A DNA stretch of 64,000 bases from PMP191F sp047602185 (GTDB lineage Bacteria; Bacteroidota; Bacteroidia; Chitinophagales; Chitinophagaceae), in NCBI GenBank assembly GCA_047602185.1, contig JASGHY010000001.1, forward strand, positions 5,890,001-5,954,000. Direction: 5' to 3'. The translations under genes and the position numbers were made by a program. This document shows, one piece after another, positions 43,072-52,092 of this stretch (positions are counted from its first letter, which is position 1; the number at the start of each line of letters is the position of its first letter). Under the pieces are notes generated by a model that was not told the DNA's origin, made no database searches, and worked only from the letters and a program-made list of their open reading frames with translations.

Positions 43072-44115
43072 ATGAGGAAAATCATTCTATTTGCAGGTGT
43101 GTTTGCATGCAGCCTTGCAACCCAGGCGCAGGACAAGACAGTAAAAGAAATGCAGAGCACCTCTGAAAAATCATTTGCAGAAGATACAGCACATAAATCA
43201 GGTTGGAAGGTAGGCGGTGTTTTTTCGCTGAACCTCGGACAGGGAAGCAGCAGTAACTGGGCTGCCGGTGCTGAGAAATTCTCTTTCTCCATCGCATCCT
43301 ATCTAAGCCTGTTTGCTAATTATAAACATGGAAAATTTACCTGGATGAATACCCTTGACCTGGGTTATGCCCTGGTAAATACCACTTCGCAGGGTGTTCG
43401 TAAAACCGATGATAAAATTGACTTTTACAGCAAGGCAGGACACGCATTATCCAAAACCTTCAGTCTTGCCGGTGTGGTTAACTTTCGTAGCCAGTTTTCC
43501 AATGGTTACGATTATAGTTACCTCGACAAGTACCAGCGCAAAACCTCTTCTTTCATGGCGCCAGCCAGCTTAATTATAGCGCCTGGTGTGGATTGGCACC
43601 CTGTTCCTTATTTCAGTGTATTTGTTTCTCCTGTTTCAGCCCGTATGATGTTTGTAACCAGCGATCCCTGGTATTATTACTTCCCCAATGGTGTAATACC
43701 TGCTGCTGATGGCGGTGGCTTTGAAACGCCTCTGGCGGTAAACTATGGAGTAGACCCGACCAGGAAGGTGCGTGCTGAATTTGGTGGATATGCTTCTGTC
43801 AACTTTAATAAGGAGCTGTTCAAGAACGTTTCTTACAAAAGCCGTCTTGACCTTTATTCCAACTACCTGAAAACCAAGCGTTACACAGCTACAGGTCCTC
43901 ACCAGGTAACAGAAGCTACCATTGGCGCCAAACCACAGAACGTCGATGTTTACTGGACCAATGCTATTGTGATGAAAATCAACAGATTCCTCAATGTGAC
44001 GTATAATTTCGACCTGGTTTACGACGACGATGTACGTCAATTTGGCCCGGATAAAGATGCCGCCCGTACGCAGGTAAGATCCTTACTCGGTGTGGGTTTT
44101 TCGGCTAAATTCTAA
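43072..44115 (+). CDS. DUF3078-type outer-membrane beta-barrel protein
   Basis: A 347-residue exported protein: signal peptide MRKIILFAGVFACSLATQAQ, then GWKVGGVFSLNLGQGSSSNW, which is typical of DUF3078 proteins of Bacteroidota, and alternating aromatic/hydrophobic strands to the C-terminal ending LLGVGFSAKF with a terminal Phe, as in barrels. The function is not known. It ends at a terminator. Confidence 0.88.
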   Translation: MRKIILFAGVFACSLATQAQDKTVKEMQSTSEKSFAEDTAHKSGWKVGGVFSLNLGQGSSSNWAAGAEKFSFSIASYLSLFANYKHGKFTWMNTLDLGYALVNTTSQGVRKTDDKIDFYSKAGHALSKTFSLAGVVNFRSQFSNGYDYSYLDKYQRKTSSFMAPASLIIAPGVDWHPVPYFSVFVSPVSARMMFVTSDPWYYYFPNGVIPAADGGGFETPLAVNYGVDPTRKVRAEFGGYASVNFNKELFKNVSYKSRLDLYSNYLKTKRYTATGPHQVTEATIGAKPQNVDVYWTNAIVMKINRFLNVTYNFDLVYDDDVRQFGPDKDAARTQVRSLLGVGFSAKF

Positions 44116-44169
44116 CCGGGATATTCCTTACATTTGTCCGAATACAGTCCGGAAGACGGAAAGTCTGAA

Positions 44170-44203
44170 AGTCCGGAAGAGGTATCACTTCTTCCGGATT
44201 TTT
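44170..44203 (+). terminator. Terminator of the DUF3078 gene
   Basis: Stem TCCGGAAGA (44172-44180) / TCTTCCGGA (44190-44198), then TTTTTAATC. Confidence 0.85.
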
Positions 44204-44292
44204 AATCTTACCCCACCGGGCTGATAACAGGGGCCTGTATTTCTTCCCGATGTACCGACTTCCTGTCTTTCTGACTTATAAAAGACAATGCA

Positions 44293-45156
44293 TTGAATCA
44301 ATCAACATACCAGATCCGGTTACCGCAGTTTGAAGGCCCTTTTGACCTGCTGCTGTTCTTTATTGAGCGCGACGAACTGGATATCTACAATATTCCCATT
44401 ACCAATATTATCAAGGATTTTCTTGATTACATCCATAACCAGGAGCAGCTGAACATTGAGCTGTCCAGCGAGTTTATCCTGTTCGTATCTACCCTGATGC
44501 GTATCAAGGCAAAAATGCTGCTGCCCCGTAAAGAACTGGATGCTGATGGTAATGAGATAGATCCCCGCCAGGAGTTGATTGATAAGATCCTTGAATACAA
44601 ACGATACAAAGAGGCATCTGCACAGCTGGCCGAAATGGAAGCCATGCGCATGCTGATGCTGAGAAGAGGTAACCTGCAGAAAGAGCTCTCCACCATTGGT
44701 GAAGAGGCCGGCGAGGGAACCGAGATCCAGACCATTACACTGTTTAAACTGATGAAGACGTTTGAGCGTGTAATGAAAAAGGTGGAGCAGCGTAATGTAA
44801 AGCCTGTGCATACCGTGGTGCAGTACAATTACACCATTGAAGAAAGCAGGGGTTATATGCTGGATACCGTGAAGCGTGAGAAAGTAATGTCGTTTGAAAA
44901 GATCTTCGACGTTTGTAACGATCGTATCCACGCCATCTTCTTATTCCTTTCCATGCTGGAACTGGTACAGCAGAAATACATGATGATCATGGTAGGTGAG
45001 GGTAGAAATAACTTCATCATTGAGTTCAATGATAAGAGAGAAGAAGATGTTGAGATCATGATACCCTGGCAGGAAAATGACAGGCAGGAACGCCAGGATG
45101 ATGAGGAAGAAGATACTTCAACAGGCCCGGACCTGTTTTCCGGAAGCGAAGAATAA
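44293..45156 (+). CDS. scpA: Segregation and condensation protein A, TTG start
   Basis: Kleisin subunit that bridges SMC heads for chromosome condensation. 287 residues. The N-terminal YQIRLPQFEGPFDLLLFFIE and ELDIYNIPITNIIKDFLDYI and the mid part LLPRKE are diagnostic. The C-terminal winged helix is followed by an acidic tail. The start is a TTG at 44293: the upstream frame has a stop at 44272 and the nearby ATG 44288 is out of frame. No scpB follows; the next gene is convergent. Confidence 0.94.
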   Translation: MNQSTYQIRLPQFEGPFDLLLFFIERDELDIYNIPITNIIKDFLDYIHNQEQLNIELSSEFILFVSTLMRIKAKMLLPRKELDADGNEIDPRQELIDKILEYKRYKEASAQLAEMEAMRMLMLRRGNLQKELSTIGEEAGEGTEIQTITLFKLMKTFERVMKKVEQRNVKPVHTVVQYNYTIEESRGYMLDTVKREKVMSFEKIFDVCNDRIHAIFLFLSMLELVQQKYMMIMVGEGRNNFIIEFNDKREEDVEIMIPWQENDRQERQDDEEEDTSTGPDLFSGSEE

Positions 45157-45168
45157 GCACTCTTTTAT

Positions 45169-45810
45169 TTATTCATAGATCCACAAAAGGATCGGTTTGT
45201 CTGAAGCATCCAGGATATGCGCCAGCTTTTGCAGGTAAGGCGCGGATACTGTAGGACAACCATCACTCTGACAGATAGGATAGGGGGCTACCTCTTTATC
45301 AGGCACACAGCCATGCGAATGCAATACCACAAATCGTTTGAACGCATTGTTATTGGTATTATCCAGGCCATGTAGTTTATAAGCTAATCCAAACTTTCCT
45401 TTGTAAGGATTACCTACGCGATATTTCCCCAACGAAGTACAGCCACAACCAATTTCATTACCATATTTTCTGCCGTTCAGCCATTCTTCGTTACACCGGC
45501 CATGTGTTACCAATCCTGCATCGAGTACTGAATCTTTCTTCAGGTCATATACAAAAAAGCGGTCCTTCCCGGATTCCACGCTCATATCTACCATAAAGCA
45601 TACCTGCGTATTATAATTATTCTGCTTTGCATAGGCCGCGAGGGCAGCGGCTTTGCTATCCAGTTTTTTAAGTATGCTGGTGTTTACATCGGTGGTATGC
45701 CGCGTAATATGCGGACCTTTCTTTGGATAGATCCGGGTGAGATACCAGGCGGCACTGCCAATAACAAAACACAGCAGCAGCAAGCCGGTCATGATAAAAA
45801 AGCGGCGCAT
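45169..45810 (-). CDS. Murein L,D-transpeptidase catalytic-domain protein
   Basis: 213 residues with one N-terminal transmembrane helix (about 5-26), so probably anchored in the inner membrane and facing the periplasm. The catalytic region contains GRCNEEWLNGRKYGNEIGCG, YKLHGLDNTNNNAFKRFVVL, then LHSHGCVPDKE and SDGCPTVSAPYLQKL, the His...S-x-GCP pattern with the presumed nucleophile Cys. Such proteins may form 3-3 or anchoring cross-links in peptidoglycan. Activity is inferred only. Confidence 0.85.
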   Translation of the reverse strand: MRRFFIMTGLLLLCFVIGSAAWYLTRIYPKKGPHITRHTTDVNTSILKKLDSKAAALAAYAKQNNYNTQVCFMVDMSVESGKDRFFVYDLKKDSVLDAGLVTHGRCNEEWLNGRKYGNEIGCGCTSLGKYRVGNPYKGKFGLAYKLHGLDNTNNNAFKRFVVLHSHGCVPDKEVAPYPICQSDGCPTVSAPYLQKLAHILDASDKPILLWIYE

Positions 45811-45999
45811 GGTAAATGGTTTAAGAAAATGAGATGTAGTGATAACGTCAATCCATAGCGCCGGGGATGCCAGCGCTGTTAAATATTCTTAAAAGAAGAA
45901 AGACAGAGGTGTGACTTCCTTTGGGGTAGGGATGACATCCTTTGGAAGAGTGCTTCAGAAAAAGCTGGTCTCTGCTAAAGGATGTCATCTCTTGCTACC

Positions 46000-46038
46000 T
46001 CAAAAACAAAAAACCGCTTCCTGTACAGGAAGCGGTTT
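46000..46038 (-). terminator. Terminator of dxs
   Basis: A 13-base perfect stem AAACCGCTTCCTG / CAGGAAGCGGTTT (46011-46038) is followed leftward by TTTTGTTTTTGAG. It is 24 bases past the dxs stop. Confidence 0.92.
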
Positions 46039-46061
46039 AGCTATATGTAAAGTAAAACGGG

Positions 46062-47993
46062 TTAGCCTAGTAACTGGCTTACCTGTACTTTGTCTTTTAT
46101 CATATCACGCACTGCTGTAGCAATGGCGGGCGCATCATAGCCGCATTCACGATGCAGTTCCTTTGGTGTGCCGTGTTCTACCAATCTGTCCGGGATACCC
46201 AGGATGGTTACATCTGCTTTGTAATGATGCTGTGCCATAAACTCAAGGATGGCACTACCAAAACCACCGGTTACAGTACCATCTTCTACCGTTACGATCT
46301 TATTGAACTTACCAAACACTTCATGCAACAGTTCTTCATCCAGTGGTTTGGCAAAACGCATATCGTAATGAGCAGGGTTCAGGCCTTCTGTTTTCAGCTC
46401 ACGGATAGCCATGGTAGCAAAATTGCCGGGATGGCCCAGTGAGAGGATGGCAACATCTTCGCCATCTTTTATTTTACGTCCCTTACCTACCTGGATCTCT
46501 TCAAAAGGCGTTTGCCATTCGGGCATAGTGCCTTCGCCACGGGGATAGCGTATTACAAAAGGATGCGTATTGGTAGGTAACTGAGCTGTGTACATCAGGT
46601 TGCGCAGCTCCTTTTCGTTCATGGGAGCGCTTATTACCATATTGGGTATGCAACGCATATAAGCAATATCATAAGCGCCATGATGGGTAGGGCCATCCTC
46701 GCCTACCAGCCCGGCCCTGTCCAGGCAAAATATCACCGGCAGATTCTGTATGGCTACATCATGAATTACCTGGTCGTATGCACGTTGCATAAAGGACGAG
46801 TAGATATTGCAGAACACTGTTAACCCCTGGGTAGCCATACCGGCACTGAGGGTTACCGCATGTTGTTCGCAGATGCCCACGTCAATAGCACGATCAGGCA
46901 TTTTATCCATCATGAATTTGAGAGAAGAACCCGAAGGCATAGCCGGGGTAATACCAAAGATGCTACTGTTCTTCTCTGCCAGCTCAATAATGGTTTTACC
47001 AAAAACGTCCTGGTATTTGGGAGGCTGTGGAGTTTCGTATTGCTTTTTATAGATCTCACCGGTTATTTTATCAAACAGGCCGGGTGCGTGCCAGCGTGTC
47101 TGATCCTTTTCTGCCAGTGCATAACCTTTACCTTTTACGGTAACTACATGCAGCAGTTTAGGGCCGGGAATGTTTTTCAGATCTTCCAGTGTATCTGTGA
47201 GCTTGGTAATGTTGTGCCCGTCAATAGGGCCAAAATAACGCAGCTTCAGGGCTTCAAAAAGGTTACTGCTTTTATTGATAAAGCCTTTGATGCTGTGCTC
47301 CAGTTTGCTGGCCATTTCACGACTGAAATTCTTACCAACAGGCAGTTTGCCCAGTGCTTTCCAGATATCGTCCTTAAACTTGTTATAGGTTTGGGAGATA
47401 GAAATATCTGTCAGGTATTCTTTCAACGCACCCACATTGGGGTCAATGCTCATGCAGTTATCATTCAGGATGATCAGGATATCTGAGTCTGCAACACCTG
47501 CATGGTTCATGCCTTCAAAAGCAAGACCCGCAGTAAGTGCCCCATCACCTATCACTGCCACTGACTTCCTGTTCTCACCCTTGTATTTTGCAGCAATGGC
47601 CATACCCAATGCTCCTGAAATAGAAGTAGAGGAGTGACCTACACCGAAAGTATCATACTCGCTTTCCTTACGGTTAGGAAAGCCGCTGATGCCATGGTAT
47701 TTACGGTTGGTTGCAAAATTATCACGGCGACCCGTAAGTATTTTATGGCCGTAAGCCTGGTGGCCTACATCCCATACCAACTGATCGTAAGGTGTATTGT
47801 AAATGTAATGCAGCGCTACGGTTAGCTCCACTACGCCCAGGCTGGCAGCAAAATGGCCGCCATGCACACTCACCACGTCAACGATGTATTGACGCAATTC
47901 GTCGCACAACTGGGGTAACTGCTCCCTGCCCAATTTTTTAAGATCGGCGGGAGAATCTATCATTTTCAATAAGGGGCCTGGAGTAATCTCCAT
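46062..47993 (-). CDS. dxs: 1-deoxy-D-xylulose-5-phosphate synthase
   Basis: First enzyme of the MEP isoprenoid pathway, making DXP from pyruvate and glyceraldehyde-3-phosphate with TPP. 643 residues. Motifs are VVSVHGGHFAASLGVVELTV, VWDVGHQAYGHKILTGRRD, VGHSSTSISGALGMA, the TPP motif VIGDGALTAGLAFEGMNHAG, ICEQHAVTLSAGMA and DRAGLVGEDGPTHHGAYD. Single gene with its own terminator. A TACTTTTG box on the minus strand (48014-48021) may be its promoter. Confidence 0.97.
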   Translation of the reverse strand: MEITPGPLLKMIDSPADLKKLGREQLPQLCDELRQYIVDVVSVHGGHFAASLGVVELTVALHYIYNTPYDQLVWDVGHQAYGHKILTGRRDNFATNRKYHGISGFPNRKESEYDTFGVGHSSTSISGALGMAIAAKYKGENRKSVAVIGDGALTAGLAFEGMNHAGVADSDILIILNDNCMSIDPNVGALKEYLTDISISQTYNKFKDDIWKALGKLPVGKNFSREMASKLEHSIKGFINKSSNLFEALKLRYFGPIDGHNITKLTDTLEDLKNIPGPKLLHVVTVKGKGYALAEKDQTRWHAPGLFDKITGEIYKKQYETPQPPKYQDVFGKTIIELAEKNSSIFGITPAMPSGSSLKFMMDKMPDRAIDVGICEQHAVTLSAGMATQGLTVFCNIYSSFMQRAYDQVIHDVAIQNLPVIFCLDRAGLVGEDGPTHHGAYDIAYMRCIPNMVISAPMNEKELRNLMYTAQLPTNTHPFVIRYPRGEGTMPEWQTPFEEIQVGKGRKIKDGEDVAILSLGHPGNFATMAIRELKTEGLNPAHYDMRFAKPLDEELLHEVFGKFNKIVTVEDGTVTGGFGSAILEFMAQHHYKADVTILGIPDRLVEHGTPKELHRECGYDAPAIATAVRDMIKDKVQVSQLLG

Positions 47994-48013
47994 TTAAGCA
48001 AAAATTTAAGATT

Positions 48014-48021
48014 CAAAAGTA
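48014..48021 (-). promoter_or_regulatory. Putative -7 box of dxs
   Basis: TACTTTTG on the minus strand fits TAnnTTTG, 20 bases before the dxs ATG. A -33 element is not clear. Confidence 0.45.
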
Positions 48022-48202
48022 CGTTTTTCCGTCCGGAAGTGCGATATTTTAACACAACAATCAGAATGGCCGGAGGTTGTTCAAAGGCAGGGTTTTCTGC
48101 TGGTTTTCAGGATGATATTTACAAATCCCTGATACCGGAATGCCGGTAGCCTACTTATTAGGCCATATATCCTAAAACAATCATATAAACAGGCTAATTA
48201 AT

Positions 48203-48210
48203 TAGATTTG
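48203..48210 (+). promoter_or_regulatory. Putative -7 box of the LytS/LytR-type operon
   Basis: TAGATTTG fits TAnnTTTG and lies 15 bases before the ATG at 48226. This supports 48226, not the TTG at 48208, as the start. Confidence 0.45.
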
Positions 48211-48225
48211 CCGGGTTCAACAGCT

Positions 48226-49275
48226 ATGCCAAAAAAATTATCATATTACTGGATCTGCCAGGTTTGCGGATGGAGTGCCTACATCTTGGCCTACATCTTT
48301 TTTTACCTGACATTACGCACTAGGGTTACCCCCAATTTCTATAACGTATTGGTGGTAGATGCCGTGGTGGGTTTTACTGTAACGCATGTAATGCGCATTT
48401 TCATCAAGCAGTACAGGTTTGTGGAAAAGCCCGTCAACAAGCAGATCTTTTATATCATTTTTGGCTCTGTACTGGCTTCATTCGTATATGCGTCTATCGC
48501 AGCTTCAGTGGAGCAGTTGATGGAAATAGAGCCTGACAGGCTGAAGTCTATGGCGCTTTCTACCAAGATCATGTGGGCTATACTGGGATGTTTCCCGTTC
48601 CTGCTGATCTGGAACCTGATCTATTTTGCCTATCACTTTGTAGTAAGAACGCGTCAATCGCAATTTGACAGAATAAGGTTGGAAGCATTGGTAAAAGAGC
48701 TGGAACTGAAAACGATCAAATCGCATATTAATCCCCACTTTATTTTCAATGCCCTGAACAGCATCCGTGCGCTGATCGATGAAAATCCCAATCGTGCGCG
48801 CAATGCCATCACCGAACTGAGCAATATCCTGCGCAGCAGTATGCAGGCAGAAAAAGTGGAAACTGTGCCTTTTGAACGAGAGCTGAACATTGTAAAAGAT
48901 TACCTGGCGCTGGAATATATCCGTTTTGAGGACAGGCTGAAGATCGAATACGAGATCGATGAAGATACCCTGGACCAGCCGGTGCCGCCCATGATGCTGC
49001 AAACCCTGGTTGAAAATGCCATTAAGCATGGTATCGGTAAACAGGTAAGTGGAGGCGTGGTAAAGGTGATCTCAGATTTCAGGGATAATTATCACGAGCT
49101 GGTTGTACAGAATTCAGGTACCCTTAATGGCTATCGGAATGGTGACGGATTTGGGTTGTCCAGTACCAAAAACAGGTTGCAATTATTGTTTGGCGAAAAA
49201 GCTAACTTTGAGATTAAACAGGTGGAGAACGGATTAGTGGAAGCTAAGGTGCTGATCCCTGTTATCATAAATTAA
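48226..49275 (+). CDS. LytS-type membrane sensor histidine kinase
   Basis: 349 residues. Four transmembrane helices (about 10-150), starting with WICQVCGWSAYILAYIFFYL, then a His_kinase (LytS/YehU) domain with the phospho-acceptor His in SHINPHFIFNALNSIRALI, and an ATPase domain with QTLVENAIKHGI and GFGLSSTKNRLQLLFG. It is followed 5 bases later by a LytTR response regulator, its evident partner. ATG 48226 is preferred over TTG 48208. The signal is unknown. Confidence 0.93.
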   Translation: MPKKLSYYWICQVCGWSAYILAYIFFYLTLRTRVTPNFYNVLVVDAVVGFTVTHVMRIFIKQYRFVEKPVNKQIFYIIFGSVLASFVYASIAASVEQLMEIEPDRLKSMALSTKIMWAILGCFPFLLIWNLIYFAYHFVVRTRQSQFDRIRLEALVKELELKTIKSHINPHFIFNALNSIRALIDENPNRARNAITELSNILRSSMQAEKVETVPFERELNIVKDYLALEYIRFEDRLKIEYEIDEDTLDQPVPPMMLQTLVENAIKHGIGKQVSGGVVKVISDFRDNYHELVVQNSGTLNGYRNGDGFGLSSTKNRLQLLFGEKANFEIKQVENGLVEAKVLIPVIIN

Positions 49276-49280
49276 GGAAT

Positions 49281-50015
49281 ATGATTAAAGCCATTATTAT
49301 TGACGATGAACGTTTAGCCCGGAATGAGCTGAAGAAATTATTAATGGACTTTCCCGAGATAGAAGTGGTGGCCGAAGCTGCCAATGCGGTAGAAGGGATT
49401 GAGAAGATCGAGAATATTAACCCGGACCTGGTATTCCTGGATATCCAGATGCCCGGCAAAACAGGTTTTGATCTGTTGTCGGAACTGGACAGAACGCCCA
49501 ATGTAATTTTCACTACCGCTTACGATGAATATGCATTGAAAGCGTTTGATGTAAATGCACTGGATTACCTGCTGAAGCCTGTAGAGCCCAAACGCCTGGC
49601 AGATGCTATCCAGAAACTGCACCTGCAGGAAGAGCGTGATCAGAACCCGGTAAATCCTGCCAACGTCAACCGTTCTATTCTTAACGAAGACGACCAGGTT
49701 TTTGTAAAAGATGGTGAGCGTTGCTGGTTTGTAAAACTGTCAGATATCCGTTTATTTGAAAGTGTGGGCAACTATGCCAAAGTATACTTTGGTCCTAACA
49801 AACCACTGATCTTAAAATCGCTCAACGCACTGGAAGAAAGACTGGATGAAAAGATCTTCTTCCGCGCCAACCGTAAGCATATTGTAAACCTTCGGTTGAT
49901 CGATAAGATAGAGCCTTACTTTAATGGAGGTTTGCTGCTGGAACTGAAAGGAGGTGAGAAGATAGAAGTAAGCCGACGACAAACGGTGAAGTTCAAAGAA
50001 ATGATGAGCCTTTAA
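49281..50015 (+). CDS. LytTR-type response regulator
   Basis: 244 residues. The receiver domain has IIIDDERLARNE, phospho-site Asp54 in LVFLDIQMPGKTGFDLL, ITTAYDEYALKAF-like switch residues and LKPVEPKRL. The C-terminal LytTR DNA-binding domain contains VFVKDGERCWFVKLSDIRLF, ESVGNYAKVYF and FRANRKHIVNLRLIDKI. It forms a pair with the upstream sensor and ends at a terminator. No target gene is evident nearby. Confidence 0.94.
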   Translation: MIKAIIIDDERLARNELKKLLMDFPEIEVVAEAANAVEGIEKIENINPDLVFLDIQMPGKTGFDLLSELDRTPNVIFTTAYDEYALKAFDVNALDYLLKPVEPKRLADAIQKLHLQEERDQNPVNPANVNRSILNEDDQVFVKDGERCWFVKLSDIRLFESVGNYAKVYFGPNKPLILKSLNALEERLDEKIFFRANRKHIVNLRLIDKIEPYFNGGLLLELKGGEKIEVSRRQTVKFKEMMSL

Positions 50016-50021
50016 AATATG

Positions 50022-50053
50022 TGATGGCATCGGTAAAAGGATGCCATTTTTTA
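50022..50053 (+). terminator. Terminator of the LytS/LytR-type operon
   Basis: Stem ATGGCATC (50024-50031) / GATGCCAT (50040-50047), then TTTTTTATTG. Confidence 0.85.
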
Positions 50054-50087
50054 TTGCAATTTTCTTTTCTAAAAACCTATACGTCAC

Positions 50088-51383
50088 ATGCTAAAAAAGA
50101 TAGCCCTTTGCAGTATTGCATTACTGGCTGCTAAAAAGAGTTTTTTACAGGATATCAATTCTATCATCAATGCGCAGGAAGTAGAACGTATTGAGCGTGT
50201 GTTGTCGTCTGACGAAATGCAGGGCCGCCGCACCTTTACTCCCGGTATAGATAAAGCCGCTGACTTTATTGCGAAAGAATTTAAAAAAGCAGGTATCAAG
50301 CCTTTGAATGGTAAGTCCTATTTCCAGGAGTTTGCCATGATCCGCACCAAACAGGTTTCCTCATCTGTTATTGTAAACGGACAGAAAGTAGAGGACAAAA
50401 ACCTGCTGGTATTCTCTGCACAACCGGAAGTGGTGATCAATAAATCAGCTCCCTACGAGATCCTGCCAGTGAAAGCTACAGATACACTGGCTTCGCTGAT
50501 TACCCGTTTGCAGAAAACGAATAAAACCTACTTCTTACAGATCGATACTGCACAGGGTCGTGCTTTCATGAACACCAAGCGTCGTTCAGGACAGTTTTTT
50601 TATTCTGCTGCAGTTATCGTAGGCGTATTGACTGCTGAGCCTGTAAAAGAATATGAAGTAAATTACAAACAGGAAATAACTACCATGCCTTTAAAGAACG
50701 TGGTAGGTATTATTCCCGGTAAAAGCAAAAAAGATGAGTACGTGATCTTCTCTGGTCACTACGATCACCTGGGTATCGGAAGACCCGACGCTAAAGGCGA
50801 TTCTATTTTCAATGGCGCCAATGACGATGCTGCCGGTTCTACTGCTGTAATGATGCTGGCGCATTATTTTGCTAAGCAGAAAAACAATGAGCGTACACTG
50901 GTGTTTTCAACATTTACTGCTGAAGAAGTGGGTGGCTACGGTGCACAGTATTTCAGCCGTCAGTTTGATCCTGCCAAAGTAATAGCCATGTTCAATATTG
51001 AAATGATCGGTACTGAAAGTAAATGGGGTGCTAACTCTGCTTACATTACCGGTTATGAGAAAAGCAGCATGGGTGAGATCTTAGGTAAGAACCTGGAAGG
51101 AACCAGCTTCAAATTCTATCCCGATCCTTATATAAAAGAAGATCTGTTTTATCGTTCTGATAATGCTACGCTGGCAAGACTGGGTGTGCCTGCTCATACT
51201 ATTTCCACTTCTAAAATGGACAATGAACCAAACTACCATAAACAAAGTGATGAAATAGGAACACTTGATATGAACAATATGGCTGAAATTATTAAGGCTA
51301 TTGCTATCAGTTCTTCGTCTATTATTTCGGGAGTTGATACTCCGTCCCGTGTAGATGCCAGTCAACTTCGCCAGGCAAGGTGA
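50088..51383 (+). CDS. Exported M28 family zinc aminopeptidase
   Basis: A 431-residue peptidase with an N-terminal hydrophobic signal (KKIALCSIALLAA). The zinc ligands are visible in order: His in FSGHYDHLGIG, bridging Asp in FNGANDDAAGSTAVM, the catalytic Glu pair in STFTAEEVGGYGAQYF, an acidic residue in NIEMIG, and His near EPNYHKQSDEIGTLD. A PA-like insert lies between residues ~90 and 200. It probably trims peptides in the periplasm. It ends 137 bases before two small Cys-rich peptide genes. Confidence 0.92.
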   Translation: MLKKIALCSIALLAAKKSFLQDINSIINAQEVERIERVLSSDEMQGRRTFTPGIDKAADFIAKEFKKAGIKPLNGKSYFQEFAMIRTKQVSSSVIVNGQKVEDKNLLVFSAQPEVVINKSAPYEILPVKATDTLASLITRLQKTNKTYFLQIDTAQGRAFMNTKRRSGQFFYSAAVIVGVLTAEPVKEYEVNYKQEITTMPLKNVVGIIPGKSKKDEYVIFSGHYDHLGIGRPDAKGDSIFNGANDDAAGSTAVMMLAHYFAKQKNNERTLVFSTFTAEEVGGYGAQYFSRQFDPAKVIAMFNIEMIGTESKWGANSAYITGYEKSSMGEILGKNLEGTSFKFYPDPYIKEDLFYRSDNATLARLGVPAHTISTSKMDNEPNYHKQSDEIGTLDMNNMAEIIKAIAISSSSIISGVDTPSRVDASQLRQAR

Positions 51384-51520
51384 TATACTGATTAATGGTT
51401 ATGTGTTCTTGTTTGTGAAACAACTTTGTCGTAAGGGAATAAAAGCCTCTGGAGCATTATTAGGCAATCTGCCGGATTTTTAATAATTTAAGTTATTCGT
51501 ATAATCTTAAACTTTATACT

Positions 51521-51739
51521 ATGAATAGAATTATTAATCTCGGCAGAAAAATTTCCAGGCATGAACAGAAGAGCCTTGTTGGCGGTGAATCTCAGCTGGC
51601 TCATTGTTCTCTTGAATGCCCGGGAGGAGGCACCTGCACATGCGGGGGATCCGTTACCTGTGTTGTTGTTGCAAATGATCTTGAAGGTTATTATTGCTAT
51701 GCTTATCCTGGCAATCCGGAAGATTTTTGCATATGCTAA
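51521..51739 (+). CDS. Small Cys-rich peptide with double-Gly-like leader, possible RiPP precursor (1)
   Basis: 72 residues. The first ~22 (MNRIINLGRKISRHEQKSLV then GGES) look like the leader of Bacteroidota natural-product precursors, with a charged EQK and a GG cleavage-like site. The remaining ~50 residues hold eight Cys, in HCSLECPGGGTCTCGG, VTC, YYCYAYPG and FCIC. No maturation enzyme, C39 peptidase or transporter is nearby, so processing is unproven. The next gene encodes a related peptide with the same leader pattern and CxLxCPGG motif. Confidence 0.6.
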   Translation: MNRIINLGRKISRHEQKSLVGGESQLAHCSLECPGGGTCTCGGSVTCVVVANDLEGYYCYAYPGNPEDFCIC

Positions 51740-51764
51740 TTAATAATCATCAAAACCATTCTAT

Positions 51765-51992
51765 ATGAAAAAAAACACTTTAATGCCTGGCAAGACTCTC
51801 AATAGAAATGAGCAAAAGAGAATAGTTGCAGGGTCATCTTATCCGTCTGTATGTACACTAGATTGTCCGGGGGGAATAGAGGTAAGTGTTGAGTGTGATG
51901 GAGATTGTTATGCTGATGACTCTACCTTCATGGCCGGATGTTTGGGAAGTCCCTTACCCGGTTCACCAGCTACTGTATATTGTCCCTGGTAG
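51765..51992 (+). CDS. Small Cys-rich peptide with double-Gly-like leader, possible RiPP precursor (2)
   Basis: 75 residues, paralogue of the previous gene. Leader KTLNRNEQKRIVAG with an AG site in place of GG, then a core with six Cys: VCTLDCPGG, VECDGDC, AGCLGSPLPG and the end VYCPW. Shared with its neighbour are the leader's R-x-EQK-x-[LIV]-V pattern and C-[ST]-L-[ED]-CPGG. The even Cys counts suggest disulfides or thioethers. It is 25 bases after the first gene and ends just before a strong terminator, so the two form one short operon. Confidence 0.6.
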   Translation: MKKNTLMPGKTLNRNEQKRIVAGSSYPSVCTLDCPGGIEVSVECDGDCYADDSTFMAGCLGSPLPGSPATVYCPW

Positions 51993-52020
51993 AAATACTT
52001 CCTGATAGTGTTTTCTTAAA

Positions 52021-52066
52021 AAAGAATCCGGATATTAGCCTGGTTAATATCCGGATTCTTTTTATG
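52021..52066. terminator. Bidirectional terminator between peptide genes and argH
   Basis: A 17-base perfect stem (52021-52037 with 52045-52061) flanked by A and T runs on both sides (AAAAAAGAATCC ... GGATTCTTTTT). It can end the rightward peptide operon and the leftward arginine operon. Confidence 0.93.
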
Positions 52067-52092
52067 TAGAGTTGAAGAAAAAACTATTGATA

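Noticed and set aside
51521..51992. Lanthipeptide or sactipeptide cluster
   Set aside because: No LanB/C/M, radical SAM or exporter gene lies in the neighbourhood. Only the precursor-like peptides can be supported.
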